From contig CM048554.1 in the NCBI GenBank assembly GCA_026413225.1, positions 54,519,463 through 54,583,462 on the forward strand: a stretch of 64,000 nt of DNA, written 5' to 3'. Below, piece by piece: positions 1-12,600 of the stretch (the stretch's first letter is position 1; the number at the start of each line of letters is the position of its first letter). Position numbers and translations under genes: made by a program. This DNA is from Otis tarda (lineage: Eukaryota > Chordata > Aves > Otidiformes > Otididae). The notes under the pieces were generated by a model. It was not told the DNA's origin. It was given only the letters and a program-made list of their open reading frames with translations, and did not search any database.

Positions 1-991
1 CTTATCATTCAAAACCAGCAACAGATCAGTAGACAGAACAAAATCAGTCATCACATGGTGACCTTTGCACCAGGGACATTTCATGACAGGAACTGTAGAT
101 CAAGTCACATAATGCCTGTTAATTTTATTAAGAACTGTGTGGTCAAGTTCCTCTCACAGGCAGATAGAAGAATCTTAGTTGCTCTGAACTTTCGTACATA
201 AAACTTAAATCATCTGACAAATTTTAGTGAAGTACTCTCAAGTGAAAGATGCATGCTTATACTGGAGCTGGAAAACAATCTCTGAACAACGGTCAATTAA
301 ACCCTAATATGAGTAACATATTTTAAAATCTCATGTCTTTTATCAATAATTTTCTCTCACACACATCTCAGCTTACTATGTATGTCTGTTGTACTTCTGC
401 TGAAATAACCAACAAAGCCATTGTACACACTACTGCAGCTCTGCCTGGCCAAATTCTGCAGCTGTCTCATTCAGGTCACGCTACACATGGAGAAAAAAAG
501 TCTTTCTAAGCAGACAACATAATAAATGCTCCCCATTTTGCCAGTTCTTTTTCCTCATGTTTTACAGATACTCAAGTATACCGAAATACAGGTAAAGTGT
601 ATGCCCCTAGTAGGCAGCTGACTAGGGCAAAAGTATCTATGCTCTAAGTTACCAGAGGGACATTTATTGTTCAACTTGCAAACTAGGTTGAAATGTTGAA
701 ATTCCTTTTCATTAAAGTACAGTTGTTATAAATATCCATTAAGCTACATTTTTAAATACATGACATTATTACATTCTTACTCTGTCCTCATCTACTATAC
801 TGAAATACTGTATGAATAAAGTACTACAAATACTTTCATAGTGAACAGTCATTTATAAGACATAAGAACAAATCCCCTAAAATAAACAAAAAACAAGTGA
901 AGCCCTGACTGTCATGAATGCTATCAAATGCTTTGCAGACAAATTCAAAAATATTCACAAGCTAAGATATTCACATTGCACATGAGAGCAA

Positions 992-1032
992 GGTTTTGTT
1001 GTTTGGGGTTGTTTGTTTTTTTTTTTTTTTTT
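992..1032. repeat. G/T-only tract ending in T17
   Basis: Forty-one consecutive bases contain only G and T on the plus strand. They include TTGTTTGGGGTTGTTTG and end in seventeen T. No flanking element was recognised. Confidence 0.9.
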
Positions 1033-1707
1033 AAATAAAAACCGACTTATAAACAATGTTTACTGAGAATTTATAATGGCAAAAAAATTAGAATCACATC
1101 TTGAAGAACATTATAGAAGCAATGGCAGGTAGGTGTTGCACTGTTACATACACAGTGACAATTAATATGGAAACAGTATGGTGCTTTGAAGAAAAGTACT
1201 TTCTGAATCTGTGTTACCCAAAGACAAGTAGGCAGTGGCCCATGGTGAACACAAATTTTAGGCACCTTCCAAATATGCAGAAACATTTACAATGTAAAAA
1301 GCAAGCACTACTTAAGAAATCATACTTTCACATCTCACATCTGAGCATAAACACAATTCTTTACAAAGTAAATAATAAAAATTAACCGAGTCCATTCTCT
1401 AACCTTATTCCACTTGATTTTTGCTGACACTGAATCTGCCAAAGAATTGCAACCTCTAGACTGAGATGGTTTTATTTATTTTACATTCACCCACCAAAAA
1501 CTTTCCTTAAACATGTTTCTAAATAAAAACAAACACATGCTATTAAGACCTCTGGAATTATAACTTCAGCTTAAAACACTTCGCAAAACATGCACCTAAA
1601 ATCAAGTTCCTCTTAGAAGCTGGACCGAGTTCAAGCTAAACAAAAACATGAGTCACCCTCGAGGCTCCATTTATCCATGCTCTATCTTTTAATATATTCC
1701 CAAGAGA

Positions 1708-1725
1708 AATAATAATAATAATAAT
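1708..1725. repeat. (AAT)6 microsatellite
   Basis: Six uninterrupted AAT units are followed by an imperfect CATGATAATCATCAT tail. Confidence 0.95.
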
Positions 1726-2334
1726 CATGATAATCATCATACCAACCTCCCCCATTCGATCTCACAAAACAGCAGAAAACATTAAAAATCTCACTCTGTT
1801 GTCAACACTTTGCAAAAACAAACATGCAAACAACAGTGAAAGCACTCAGAGGAACAAGTATTTCTTGCAAAAAGAAGTTTTTAAGCCTAGTAATAACTTC
1901 ATATGAAAAATTTTTGTAGTGAAGAAAAAAAAGAGACCAACTTAATGCATACAAATTCTTTTCAGCTCTTGTAACAGCAGGTATGGGTTAGGAACAACTG
2001 TTCTGAATTCAGCTGAACTACATTAACAAAGGACACTTCGAAAGACAACCATTCCTGGCACTTGCAGAGCAGAGTAGGCTATAAGCAAAGGGGAAGTTAA
2101 GAAAATTATGAGCCCCAGAGGGGAACAAATAAGGGGAGTAATTATTGCCAGTGTAACTTAAGAGTTCAAAGGTGGTGATAATGAAGAAAAATAGTATGTC
2201 ACAAAGCCCGCACCTCTACTGAGCCTGCAGTTGTTGGATTCCATGAGAATTAGGAGTTTTGTTCCAGGTTTTTGTTTTGAATAACATTTGATGACTCTCC
2301 TTTAGCGATCAGAACTGGTGGTTCTCCTGTTCTA

Positions 2335-2960
2335 GACAGAGCACGGTCTTCCCTCTTCACACCCACTCCACCTTCCTCGGCTTATCCCAGTTTATTCACT
2401 GTATGAACTGGTTCCTTCTTTCTTCGCTTCCTTCTCAGCTGCCATTTTATTCCCATCGTCCCTTGCCTCCTAGACTCACCACAAAAGCTGAGATATCCAA
2501 ACTGCCACAGCCTCAAACCCAAGTTCAAACCAAATATGCATCAAACCCAAGTTTGATGCCACAGCATCAAACCCAAGTCTCATCCCCTTTTATTTCCTTC
2601 TTTCACTCTCAGCTTCTTCATTCCTAAATCCTAGTCTCCCTGCATGTACGCATTTATAGTTTTTTTCTCCCATGTCAGTTCTCAGCAGACACTATTTCCC
2701 CATAGTCACTGCCCAGACTCCTTTCCCATTCCCACTGGCTTCCTATTCCTCTAATTCTTACTACAATCTTTCCTCATGTCCAACTTTTGTTCTGTTGCAC
2801 AGAAATAGTCTTTGGCACCAAAAAGAGCATCATTAGCAACAAAGAGTCTCCATACTGTCGCTAGTGTCTATTTCCTGGCATCTCCTAAAACTGCTGGGCA
2901 AGTCCCTTCATTTCTTACAGCTCTGAAACAGTGCAAACCTACAGAAGAAAAATGAAAAGC
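2335..2960. other. Pyrimidine-rich block with a short internal repeat
   Basis: This block is strikingly rich in C and T on the plus strand (for example the TTCCCTCTTCACACCC and CTCCTTTCCCATTCCC stretches). It differs from the A-rich DNA around it. The GCCACAGC.TCAAACCCAAG motif occurs at 2504-2523 and 2558-2577, with a related CATCAAACCCAAGTTT between them. A 74-codon plus-strand frame here has the low-complexity look of non-coding DNA. I do not recognise a repeat family. A block of similar composition lies at 52200-52920. Confidence 0.5.
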
Positions 2961-3329
2961 ATTTAAGGACCAAACTCTATATATGGTTGTTTAAAACTCA
3001 TGACAACTGGCATACTGAGGGGAAAACTGTAACTTGAAAATATCTAAGCAGGAGGCAGAAGAATTAAAATACATCCACGACTCAAGGATTTCATCCATCC
3101 ATCTCTCCCGGATTTCAACAATGTCTCCATACCCCAGAGCAGAATAATTTCTCACAGGGCTGTAAGAATTATTTTATTCATTTAAAATCTATACAGGAAA
3201 AGCAATGCATGTTTCTCGATCTTGTTCCTGGAAAGAGACAACACTTACTGCTTCAGGAAGATACTAGGGAAGAAAAATTCCAGACAAAGCAGCTAAAATC
3301 TAGCAAAAGTAATGAACAAATAATGAAAA

Positions 3330-3490
3330 GTTACATGGTTTAGTGAATAGACCACTCTTATCTCCATAGATAAGAGTTACTAGGTGATTGTGGGCAAATA
3401 ATTTCAACATCACTCAACGATAACACTCGTGCTCCATCAAGCAACTAATACCATCTGCCTGGAAGGCTATGAAGCACTAATACTCTAATA
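3330..3490 (+). mobile_element. MIR-like SINE
   Basis: The plus strand carries CATGGTTTAGTGAATAGACC, then GTTACTAGGTGATTGTGGGC, then AAATAATTTCAACATCACTC. These correspond in order and spacing to the MIR segments for the 5' part, the central core (TTACTAGCTGTGTGACC) and the AAGTTACTTAACCTCTCT stretch. MIR elements are old and shared across amniotes, so heavy divergence is expected. There is no frame or RNA-polymerase-III promoter of note left. Confidence 0.6.
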
Positions 3491-3603
3491 AACCTGTAAT
3501 TAATTCACTATAATGAAAAGGTCTGCTCACTTGAAATATGAAATAATAATTCAGTTTGAAGAAGTATAAGTATTTGAAAGCCATTTTGTGAACCAGATTT
3601 ATA

Positions 3604-3903
3604 GTGAAAACAAGTATTGAACTGGGGGAATGGCTCCGACACCACTGTGCCCTCTGGAGAGCCCAAGTTCTGTCAAGACCCAGACAGTTCAGCCCTACTC
3701 TTGAGAGCAGCTTCTGTGGGAAGCCCAGTGTGCAACGGGTACAGGTTGCCAGAGTTAGATCTAGTACAAATCAAGCTTGTACAAGTTCTTCAAACGTACC
3801 CCACAGTGAATTAAGGGGAAATGGTAGTCTGCATACCCAAATAAATATGAAACTTCCTTATATCAACTTTCTTGTCATATTGACACCTGAGGATGTGAAC
3901 TGA
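3604..3903 (+). other. GC-richer stretch with two overlapping open frames, unassigned
   Basis: About 240 bases are richer in G and C than the surroundings and contain open frames of 99 and 65 codons on the plus strand in different phases. Neither product resembles a family I know, and neither has a signal peptide or a recognisable domain. It may be an eroded transposon or a chance frame. Confidence 0.25.
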
Positions 3904-3913
3904 GCAAAGACTC

Positions 3914-3947
3914 TGGTTTGGTTTTGTTTGTTTGGTTTTTTTTTTTT
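3914..3947. repeat. G/T-only tract ending in a T run
   Basis: Thirty-four bases contain only T and G on the plus strand, built from GGTTT and GTTTT units, with a T12 end. It resembles the tract at 992-1032. Confidence 0.9.
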
Positions 3948-3949
3948 CA

Positions 3950-6900
3950 ATAAGTATATACCAGCATCAAAGGAACTAGAAGTCTGGAGCAAATACCATT
4001 CTTTAAAAACATGTATATCCATTTAAACCATGACTCCAACACAGAGTACATGAGTGACTTTTGTTTGTCTGAGCTGCACTGGCCTTGACTGTAGGAGAAA
4101 AATCAGCACCGCACAGCAGCTTGGATAAAGTGCTGCTCTTTGTTTTGTAGACTTAACATTATTTGCTTCTGTTCATCTGGAAAATGCTATAGGAATTAGT
4201 CTAGTGTGATACTGGAAACTTTGCTTGCACAGAAAATGCATTTGGATGCTTATGAAAAAGAGTTGAAAAAATCTTTAATGAATCGTTTTTCACAATGCTT
4301 CTTGGTTTCATTTGGGGAGCTGTTCTTCAGGGTGGCACGTTTACTCGGACGACTTCACTCACCTCTCTTTAAAATGGTTTACTTTCTTAAGCCATAATTG
4401 AAACGCAAACACTTTACATACTGTGTTAACAAAAACAACATTCTGAAATAGGACTACAGCAGATATCTGGATTATTGCCATTCATTTTGATTTCTCTGTT
4501 AATGAGCCAGAGTAGAATTTCATTTGTTCAGTAAGACTTGAGAAAAAGTATTCCCTCCAAGTCATGCTAAATCCACAGCACATTCCAGCTGTAAAACAAA
4601 CTGAAAAGAATTTGTAATACTTGTGAACGTATTTTTTTTTTTCCTGGATTCATTTCTGATACTACACAAAGCTTCAGAAGTTGTGACATCTTGCATATTG
4701 AAATTTTAACTACACAACCTCCTTAAAGTTCCTTCCAACTTGAGTTACCTGATCATCTTACGTTTTCAAAGCATACCTGTTCCTGAGGTTCATCTATGTA
4801 ATTCTTTGAATCATTGAATCAATGTTATTCAGTTATTTGCAAGACCACATGGAGTTCCACAAGTCTACAGTATAAGCAGCAGATTCCAGAATAATCTTAG
4901 GTTAATTTTGTTTCACGGGCAGCCTCACGGAGGCAGGGGATGAGACAAACAGAAAGAAAGACACATCAAAGACAGAGTGACATCTAATGCAAGAACTGTA
5001 AGCAGCAGTGGCGTCAGACACTACAAAAGATTATGCCAGTGGACCAACTCACAGGCTCACATCTTTAGGTTTATGTGATAAAATCCCTACTGGCATTAAA
5101 GAGTTTGTGACCAGTAGAGATCCCTCTTCCTGGTAACTGTACAGATATGATGCACAATGAGCTTGCTTTGGTTATTGATTTGTAGTGTATTTATTCTTTT
5201 TTTCTAAACAAAAATGATCAGGCAGAAATGGAGGAAAAGGTGAGACCTTCTCTGTAACTAATATCAACAAAAGGTGGCCAGATGGTGCAAGGGGGCACCT
5301 CATTGGACTAAACATTTCAGATGCTAATAGACTGTCCTCACGTACCAGCTGAGCTCCTGAAAAAGCAGCAGAACTGAAATTAGAATAAAGGGGCTTATGT
5401 GGTTCTAAATTCAACAACTGCGATGTGAGCTGAGCCTGAAGAAAGAAACAGACCTGTCTGAAAAAAGGAGCAATTTGATGGCTGAGCTACCAGTTTATTT
5501 TAGTCTACTGGATAAGAAAGAGATTATATGGAGAACAAATTTTTATTGCTAATATTAACATTAGAAGAGCATGGGAATTAATTAATTTTCCTAAACAGAT
5601 CACACACCCCAGGACGTGCTGTCCTTGCATAGTAAAGAACAAAGTGAATAGCTTATATTAAATTATTTTTCTGTGAAATATTCACACGAACAGTATTTTA
5701 TTTTAATGCTACCAATACAAATTAAAATACCAGCAGATGAGAAAAATAAATTAGTTTAAGGTGTAACTGCTGGCATAGAGAAACTGATCCAAAAAACTTA
5801 GTACTAATTGAGGATTTCATAGTACATTATTTTCTCATTATACATGCAAGAGCATTCCCCAAAAGGATAAATCAAAAGGTTAAAAGCAGACATCAATGGT
5901 TATAATTATCCACTCTTACAACAAGAAATGTTATCCTTTCCCAAGTTACCTACTGTAAAAAACATAACCAAGATCTTACTGCCAGAATGCCTGGACTTTT
6001 TATCCAAAATTCCTTCAGAACACAAGATTATCCTTAGTCAGGACAGAAGTTTGTCAAACTGTTTATTTCACTCCCTTCCATTGTTTCAGGCAGACTTTTC
6101 TTCCACACTCCCCTTCTCCTCACATAGAAATGCTACATTTATGATAAAAAATGAAGATATTTGGTTTTGGCAGCACTCCAATGAAAGGAGAAAATTTGCT
6201 GCCTGTAAAGTTTTTATTAAGGTATTCAGCAATGCCATACTGACAGCCCGCTTTAGATATGCAGAGTGAAACATTTGGTGTTGAACTTCCATCAAGAAAG
6301 CTAGTCAACTGATGTTTGTTTTTTTTTTTTTTTCCGCCACAGTCAAACCTATGGACATTGATGTCCAGGAGCTTGTTTCTATTTTCCATCACAGTGTACT
6401 GGGTTATATCAAAGTTGCCATATTCTGCCAGCCATGGTTTATCTGAATTCTAAATTCTAGTGAGCAAAACTAGAAATACGCTCCATCTGGCAGAAAGACC
6501 GATGTGCACTGAGCCAAATTAGATTTGGCCAGTCGGCAGTTATTCTTTAGTAATCCAAATAAGATAGGCTACACAAGATAGCAGCATGAGAAAACTGGAA
6601 TATGTTGTACCTCATTAACCGTGCCTCTTATCAAGACTCTACTGTGCCTTCTCCTAAACAGACACTCCTCCACTTTTGGGTGGAATCCAATAAGTGCATA
6701 TTTCAATTGAATTTAAAAAAAAAAAAAATTCAAATAACTTTGATCACAACCTTATTATTTACATAGCACCCAAACAGTTGCATCATGTTTGTATATTAAA
6801 CAAAACCTGCTTCATATAAAGCTGACAAACTAAAGCTTGCAACTGAAAAAGACATAGTAGCCTTGCATGTGAGCCTTGAAGTCAATAGGAATAGCCAAGG

Positions 6901-7615
6901 ACTAAACACTTCAGAATTTAAGTCTTAATAAGCAAAGCAACTACATAGAAAAAAAATAAATGCTATAAACCACCTTGTTTTAAAACTATAATGAGGAGGT
7001 TCAACTTTTTTTTTTTCTTAAACAGTATCTTAATACTTTTAAAACTCCCTTGTTTCTTATTAACTCTTGATAACAAATCATGTGTTGTTTCAGGAACATG
7101 CAGTAATTCATCCCTAGTAAAAGAATCTAGCTACTCTCAGCAGCAGGAGATTCATCTAAATCTCATTAAAGTCAGTGGATAGACTCCCATCAATTACTAT
7201 GAAACATGAACCGAACAAAGATAATAAAGGTTCTAGATCTGTGATATAGTCATTATTTATTGATCAGTGTGTGTAATTTAATATTTATACTGTTACACAT
7301 CCTAACCAAGTTTTACTCTTAGTAATATTATAAAACTAAATGACAGACAACACAGAAATCAAGGTTTCATGTACTAGATGCAGCACATGTGCTACAACAC
7401 ATACAGAATCAGGTACTGAATTCAAACATACTTAGTTTCAGATTATACGTTCTGCCAAAGCGTACTTTTAAAATTCCTAATCCAGACTGAGAGAAGTAAC
7501 TTCTATGTCCACTAAAAATAAGGTAATTACATTCCTCTTTACTACAAAGAACTTGCATGACAGACTAGAAGTATACAATGTAAAAAAGACTACGGTGAAT
7601 TGTTATCCACATTGA
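3950..7615. other. Intron stretch with no assigned feature
   Basis: This is AT-rich DNA with T runs at 4631-4642 and 6319-6333 and an A run at 6716-6728. Only short open frames occur on either strand. A TTAAAGTTCCTTCCAACTTG stretch near 4721 is weakly CR1-like and was not called. Confidence 0.5.
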
Positions 7616-7617
7616 CT

Positions 7618-7884
7618 GTGGGCAACACAAGAAGCAATGAATTTAAATCCCAATGAAAGAGACTTGGATAAAACATTAGAAAATATTTTCATAATAACGA
7701 CAGTAGGACACTGGAACAAATTGTTTAGGGAAATTTCACCATCTCCATCACCATATTTTTTTTTAAGAAGTGGTTAGACAAATATCTGTCAAGAGTGGTT
7801 TAGCTATAGTGTGATCTTGCCTTGCAGCAGAATAAAAGTATTAGCTGACCTCTCCAAGTCCTGTTTCTCTACAGTTCTATACTG
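7618..7884 (+). mobile_element. Older CR1 LINE 3' end, plus strand
   Basis: The plus strand reads GGCAACACAAGAAGCAATGA, later GGACACTGGAACAAATTGTT, then GTGGTTAGACAAATATCTGT and GACCTCTCCAAGTCCTGTTT, ending at TTCTATACTG. These segments occur in the same order as the CR1 ORF2 tail (HWNRL segment) and 3' end. Divergence and indels are much greater than in the minus-strand copies, so the insertion is older. A T-run (7757-7765) lies within it. Confidence 0.85.
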
Positions 7885-8768
7885 CTCTTTAATTTCTGCC
7901 ACTCAAACAAGTATTCTGGACACCACACAGTATTTACCTTATGGTATCCAATGTTCTGCATGAATTTCAAATGCTAATAAAGGAAATAATAACAAACAAC
8001 AGGGAATGAGTACATCAGCCAACACATATACATCTTGAGTTTGTTCAGGCACTGGTATTCATTCCTGAACACTTGAACTGAGTGCAGTTCCTGGCTTACA
8101 AATACATGCTCCACCACATCATATTATAACATCTGAGAATTATTTACCTTAGAAAAATGTCACCCTGTGGCCTTTGTGCAAATGTATTTGCTTTCAAATA
8201 ATGGATCTCTCAAATATAATAACAGTTCTAAAACAAGGATAATTATTTTTAAAAGCTGCTTATATCCAATATTTTTTCCCATCTTTTAAAAAAAAATGTG
8301 TATAAGGGGTGATTTGAAAAATTCATTCTGGTAATGAATGGCTACAAACTCCCTGCAGCTCTTATCTTTCATCTAAAATGCTAATCAACCAACAGAACCA
8401 GGTATCTATGGAGAAAACCCTCACAGCCAGGCTAGGTCCCTCGTGCAGTATTTTGAAGAGATGTCAGGCCAAAGTCAATTGTGATGTCCAAGTATTATTT
8501 CTGTTGTCTTGTCAGTTTTACGGACTAAAACTAGGAACACGCTGTGCCATTTTATAACCATTTTAAATTTAGTAGCTTACAATGCTTATTTACAGATGTT
8601 ATTTTAAATATCTATGACATTAAAACAAAAGAGTTGTAGACAGTATCAGAAAGAATTTCTTACGGTAAACAATCATGGACATAACGGAAAGTCTGAAACT
8701 GGTAAAAGTTCAAATTTAAAAAAGGGAACTTAATTGAAACAGTCTGACTACCAAACATTGTAACTATT

Positions 8769-8863
8769 AAAAAACAAACAAACAAAAAAAAAACCCCAAA
8801 CACACTACCAAAAAAAAAAAAAAAAAAAACCAAAAAAAACCCCAACCAAAAACCAACCCCAAA
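8769..8863. repeat. A/C-rich low-complexity tract with A20
   Basis: Apart from a single T at 8806, this stretch holds only A and C on the plus strand. It includes a 20-base A run (8810-8829), AAAC units and several CCCC runs. On the minus (gene) strand it reads as T runs with GGGG and GG clusters. Confidence 0.95.
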
Positions 8864-9506
8864 TGAACTGTCCTCTTGCAGCAGAGAAAGAATATAGAAG
8901 CTTGTAACTTTCCTCAGGGCTGTCTCATACCTGAGCTATTCATATCAGACCAAAAAACTTGTAGAGACTCAAGTATAAAATTGGACACACATAAAGAATT
9001 GAACATTTGAACGTTTAATAATGCATTGACTAGAACAGAATACTATCATTGAGTAAGAAACCATGCATAAAAACATGAGAGCCTTGTACTGCATTTCTTT
9101 TCAGGTAATTTTAATAGTTTCAAATAGCTATTTACAATAGTCTGTGAGGATGCAAAATATTTGAGGCACAAGCATAAAAATTTTGAAAGATGTGCAAACA
9201 AAAGATGGGAGAAATGAAACAGGAATGTTTTTTCTTCTTTTAGGAAAAAAAAAAAGTCAATTTGAAAAACAAATATTTGGTTTGAGAAGTCCAAACATCA
9301 GCATAGGAAATTAGTAAAAACTTGCTACTAACTGAAAAAAAATTGTAAAACTCAAGAAAGATACAACACTCAGGAAATGAGATAAATATTCTTACATGAA
9401 ACAAGACAAGTTGTAACATAATTACAGAACAATACTCTAAAGCTCTGGAGATACCATGCCGTTAATTAATCAGAGTCAATCCAGAATTACAGTCAATTTG
9501 AAAGGA

Positions 9507-9639
9507 CTACTCAAAACCCAACTGGACATGGCACTTGGCAATCTGCTCTCATTGTCCCTGCTCTGAGCAGGAATGCTGGACTAGTTAATCTTAAGAGCTC
9601 CCTTCCAATCTCAACCATCCAGCGATTCTGAAATCATGA
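9507..9639 (+). mobile_element. CR1 LINE 3' end, plus strand
   Basis: The plus strand shows CTCAAAACCCAACTGGACAT, followed by CCTGCTCTGAGCAGGAATGC, TGGACTAGTTAATCTTAAGA and CCCTTCCAATCTCAACCATC, ending with GATTCTGAAATCATGAT. This is the order of a CR1 3' terminus. It is only about 130 bases long and moderately diverged. Confidence 0.88.
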
Positions 9640-12600
9640 TTAAAGCTGCCTTTTCAATTTTATTTAAATAACAAACATTCTGGCTATATTGCATCAAAGC
9701 TCCCCAATTCTAATTCTGAAACGCAGTAACACCAAGATATTATACATCAAGATGTAGCAGCAGACGTACTTCTGAGTTCTTGTGGCTCAAGACAGAATGT
9801 GTCTTTAGCCTCAGTATTAATTATGTGCCTATTTTTGCACTGGAAATTGCAGTTCATAAAACAAATATTGGCAAAGTCTCTCTCTCTCAACTCTATAAGG
9901 ATATGACAGTTAAAAGCATAAAATTGTCTTGATCACATCTTGACGTTTAGTCAGTCAGACTCATAAAATTTGTTACAATGAAAAACTTCCTTTCCCTGCC
10001 CTAAAATCTGACAAACAGAAAGCCCCTATTTATCGCAACAGGCTCAGCAATCGAGGTGAGTCTTTGACATTGCTGACACTGTTAAGACAATAAATGCTGG
10101 TAAGACTGGCCTCAAGCCATTAGATAACACTATGTGAGTAGTCATCCACACCACCGCTCCTTCGCACAGGTTTTCTCTGTGTAAGAAATCCTGGCTATCA
10201 GAGGAGACTCATCACCTCACAAGAATAGCTTCAGCACAGGAAGCCTGCAGCTACGGCTCGGCACAGCACACAAGTCTTCTAGAAGCATGGTAACCACCAG
10301 TACCACAGCTCTGTTGCCCCAAAAGCAGAGCCTTTCCTTCACATACCAGTTTCAAAAAGAGTTGACGCTTGCTGCCAGATAATGCTAAAAGAATAAGCCA
10401 GCTAGCTGATTCTTTAAAATGTAATTTCATCATATGGTTTGCCTCTCACACCAGATGCCCCAGCTATGGTCATAGCTTCCCCCTAAACGTCTCCTGCTTT
10501 TCTTAACTGAGGACTCTACCCTCACCCTGACTTCCTTGTTCACCATATTGAAACCCACTATACAAAAATTTTGAACTTAACATCAAAGGAAGACAAGAAT
10601 TTTTAATTTTTTTTTTAAAAACAAACAGCAGCAAGGTAAGGTTTATAGGAGGACTTTTAGGTGGTAAAATACACATAGAATTTGCTGAAGATGCAAACTA
10701 GGCACTATTCTGGCCTGGACTACTTATTTGAACCTCGTATTCTAGTGCATGGATTACTTTTCTCGCTCTGCCGTCCTTAGCTAAATTGCTTATAAATTTG
10801 AGGTAACTATACATGTGCCTTTTTATTGTTATGAAAGAATATCCTCAGGAATACACAGGCACTGGAAAAGAATACATCAATATACAAATTAAAAGGATTT
10901 ACATCAGGACTGTTTACTTATTGATGGTTCTTCAGAACCCAACTACTTGCAGGCAGGAGGGTTCAAAATAGGTGTTTAAATTTTACCTTTATATGACCAA
11001 TTAACTGTGTCTACACTGAACATACAACAATAACTTGAAATGAAGAAGCCGCTGGGAAAAAAAGTGATGGCAGGGAGTGGATTGCTCACCTAGCAATCTG
11101 CCTACATCAGAGGGGCCCTGAAGAAAAAAAAAAAAAAAAATTGAAAATGGGCTGTGAACCAGAAGTTTTGCCACAGCAGGCTATGTACTATTTGTGAAGG
11201 AAGAGCTGGGAGCCTTTAATTTACACGGCATTTAGAAATCAAAACAAAAAGCCTGATTTCATTTCTCTGCCTCCATCTGGTGGTGTTCTAGTTTTCTAAT
11301 AAGCTACAAATACACGCAGTGGAGGACCTGGCTGAGAGTTCTCACTATTTTTGCCTCTCTAACCTGCCCAGCTGTCACAATGCTTTTTTTGGATCTGATC
11401 GTTCTGCTTATAGTTTCACATTCCTCAACAGAAACTCCACATCAACAACATTCATCAGACAAAATGGCCATTTGAGTCAACACTTGAGAGAATAATGGCC
11501 TTCAAGTTCAAGCCCAAAGTTGCATGAATATTGAGAAACAACACTAAGTACGTGGCAGACAAATAACTATCACAGAAGTTTATTCAAATATCTTGAACAC
11601 AGTTTGCTCTTTTTTTTTGTGGGAGTCTATTAGATTATACTTTAAAATACTTCCTAAAAACCAAACTAATTTAAAATGATGGTGGTAGAAACAAGTTTCA
11701 TTGACCAGTCAACTTTAAATATTAGGTTTATTCACTTAAGATTTCAATGGAATTACAATGTAATACCAAGCAGCTTGTTTGAACTCTGTGAACTTCAATT
11801 GACAGAGCTGCTTCTGGGTTGCTGAACTGTACTCTTTTGTATCATTCTATACTTTTCCTCCAAAAGATAGGAACAAAAATATTATCATGACAATCTGAAA
11901 AACAATTTTTAAAGTATTTGCCATGTTTTGCCCTGTCAGCCTTATGGGAATTCCATTTTGGCTCCTAAGAACTTAAGTAAACAGATTAAGAACTCCACAA
12001 CCACAGCCCTGCAGCATATTCTAAAGATTAAAAAATTAAAGTCTGCTAAGTAAGGCTAATTCATGTCAAAGCTTTTAGATTTCTAATAGTATCATGAGTT
12101 ACTGGCGGGTAAAGGAGTAGAAAGAGTAAGCTCCTTAAGAATGCTATGTCCATCTGTGAGTGCCATCTGTCAAAGAAATCCTGAAAGAGGCAGCTAACGA
12201 GGAATCCAGAATATGCCCAGCTGTTGTACTGTAAATTACTACCTATGCTAGAAAATCTTAACACATATTTCTAGGCAGATAAATGTTTTCTTTCCCCTTG
12301 ATTCTCATTTTAGATATGCAGTCTCTGCTCTCTGCATTTCAGTACAACCATACATGGTCTCTGAAACAGCTGACTGCATTGAGTAATTCTGAGAGTAAAT
12401 CAGAGCACACAAACTGAGGACTCGATTGGTTTTGACAATGACAGTCAAAAAAAGATTTTTCATATTCATTTTTTTTTAAATGCACTGATGATACTAAGAA
12501 AGTAATTCACAGAATGTTCACTCAGAAGCTGTCTGGACAATTTAACAAGTTTTAACATATATTCTTATGTATGTTTGTGTGTGTATCAGTGTAAGACACA

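Larger units (their letters stand above)
10..3320. other. Intron stretch, otherwise unassigned
   Basis: Apart from the G/T tract at 992-1032, the AAT repeat at 1708-1725 and the pyrimidine-rich block from 2335, I see nothing here: no exon, RNA gene or recognised transposon. A CTCACAGGGCTGTAAGAATT stretch near 3154 is faintly MIR-like, but too short to call. Confidence 0.5.

Noticed and set aside
3120-3210. Second MIR-like element
   Set aside because: Only the CTCACAGGGCTGTAAG stretch fits and the diagnostic MIR core is missing.
4700-4765. Possible CR1 fragment (TTAAAGTTCCTTCCAACTTG)
   Set aside because: Only one short stretch resembles a CR1 end. The flanks give no further support.
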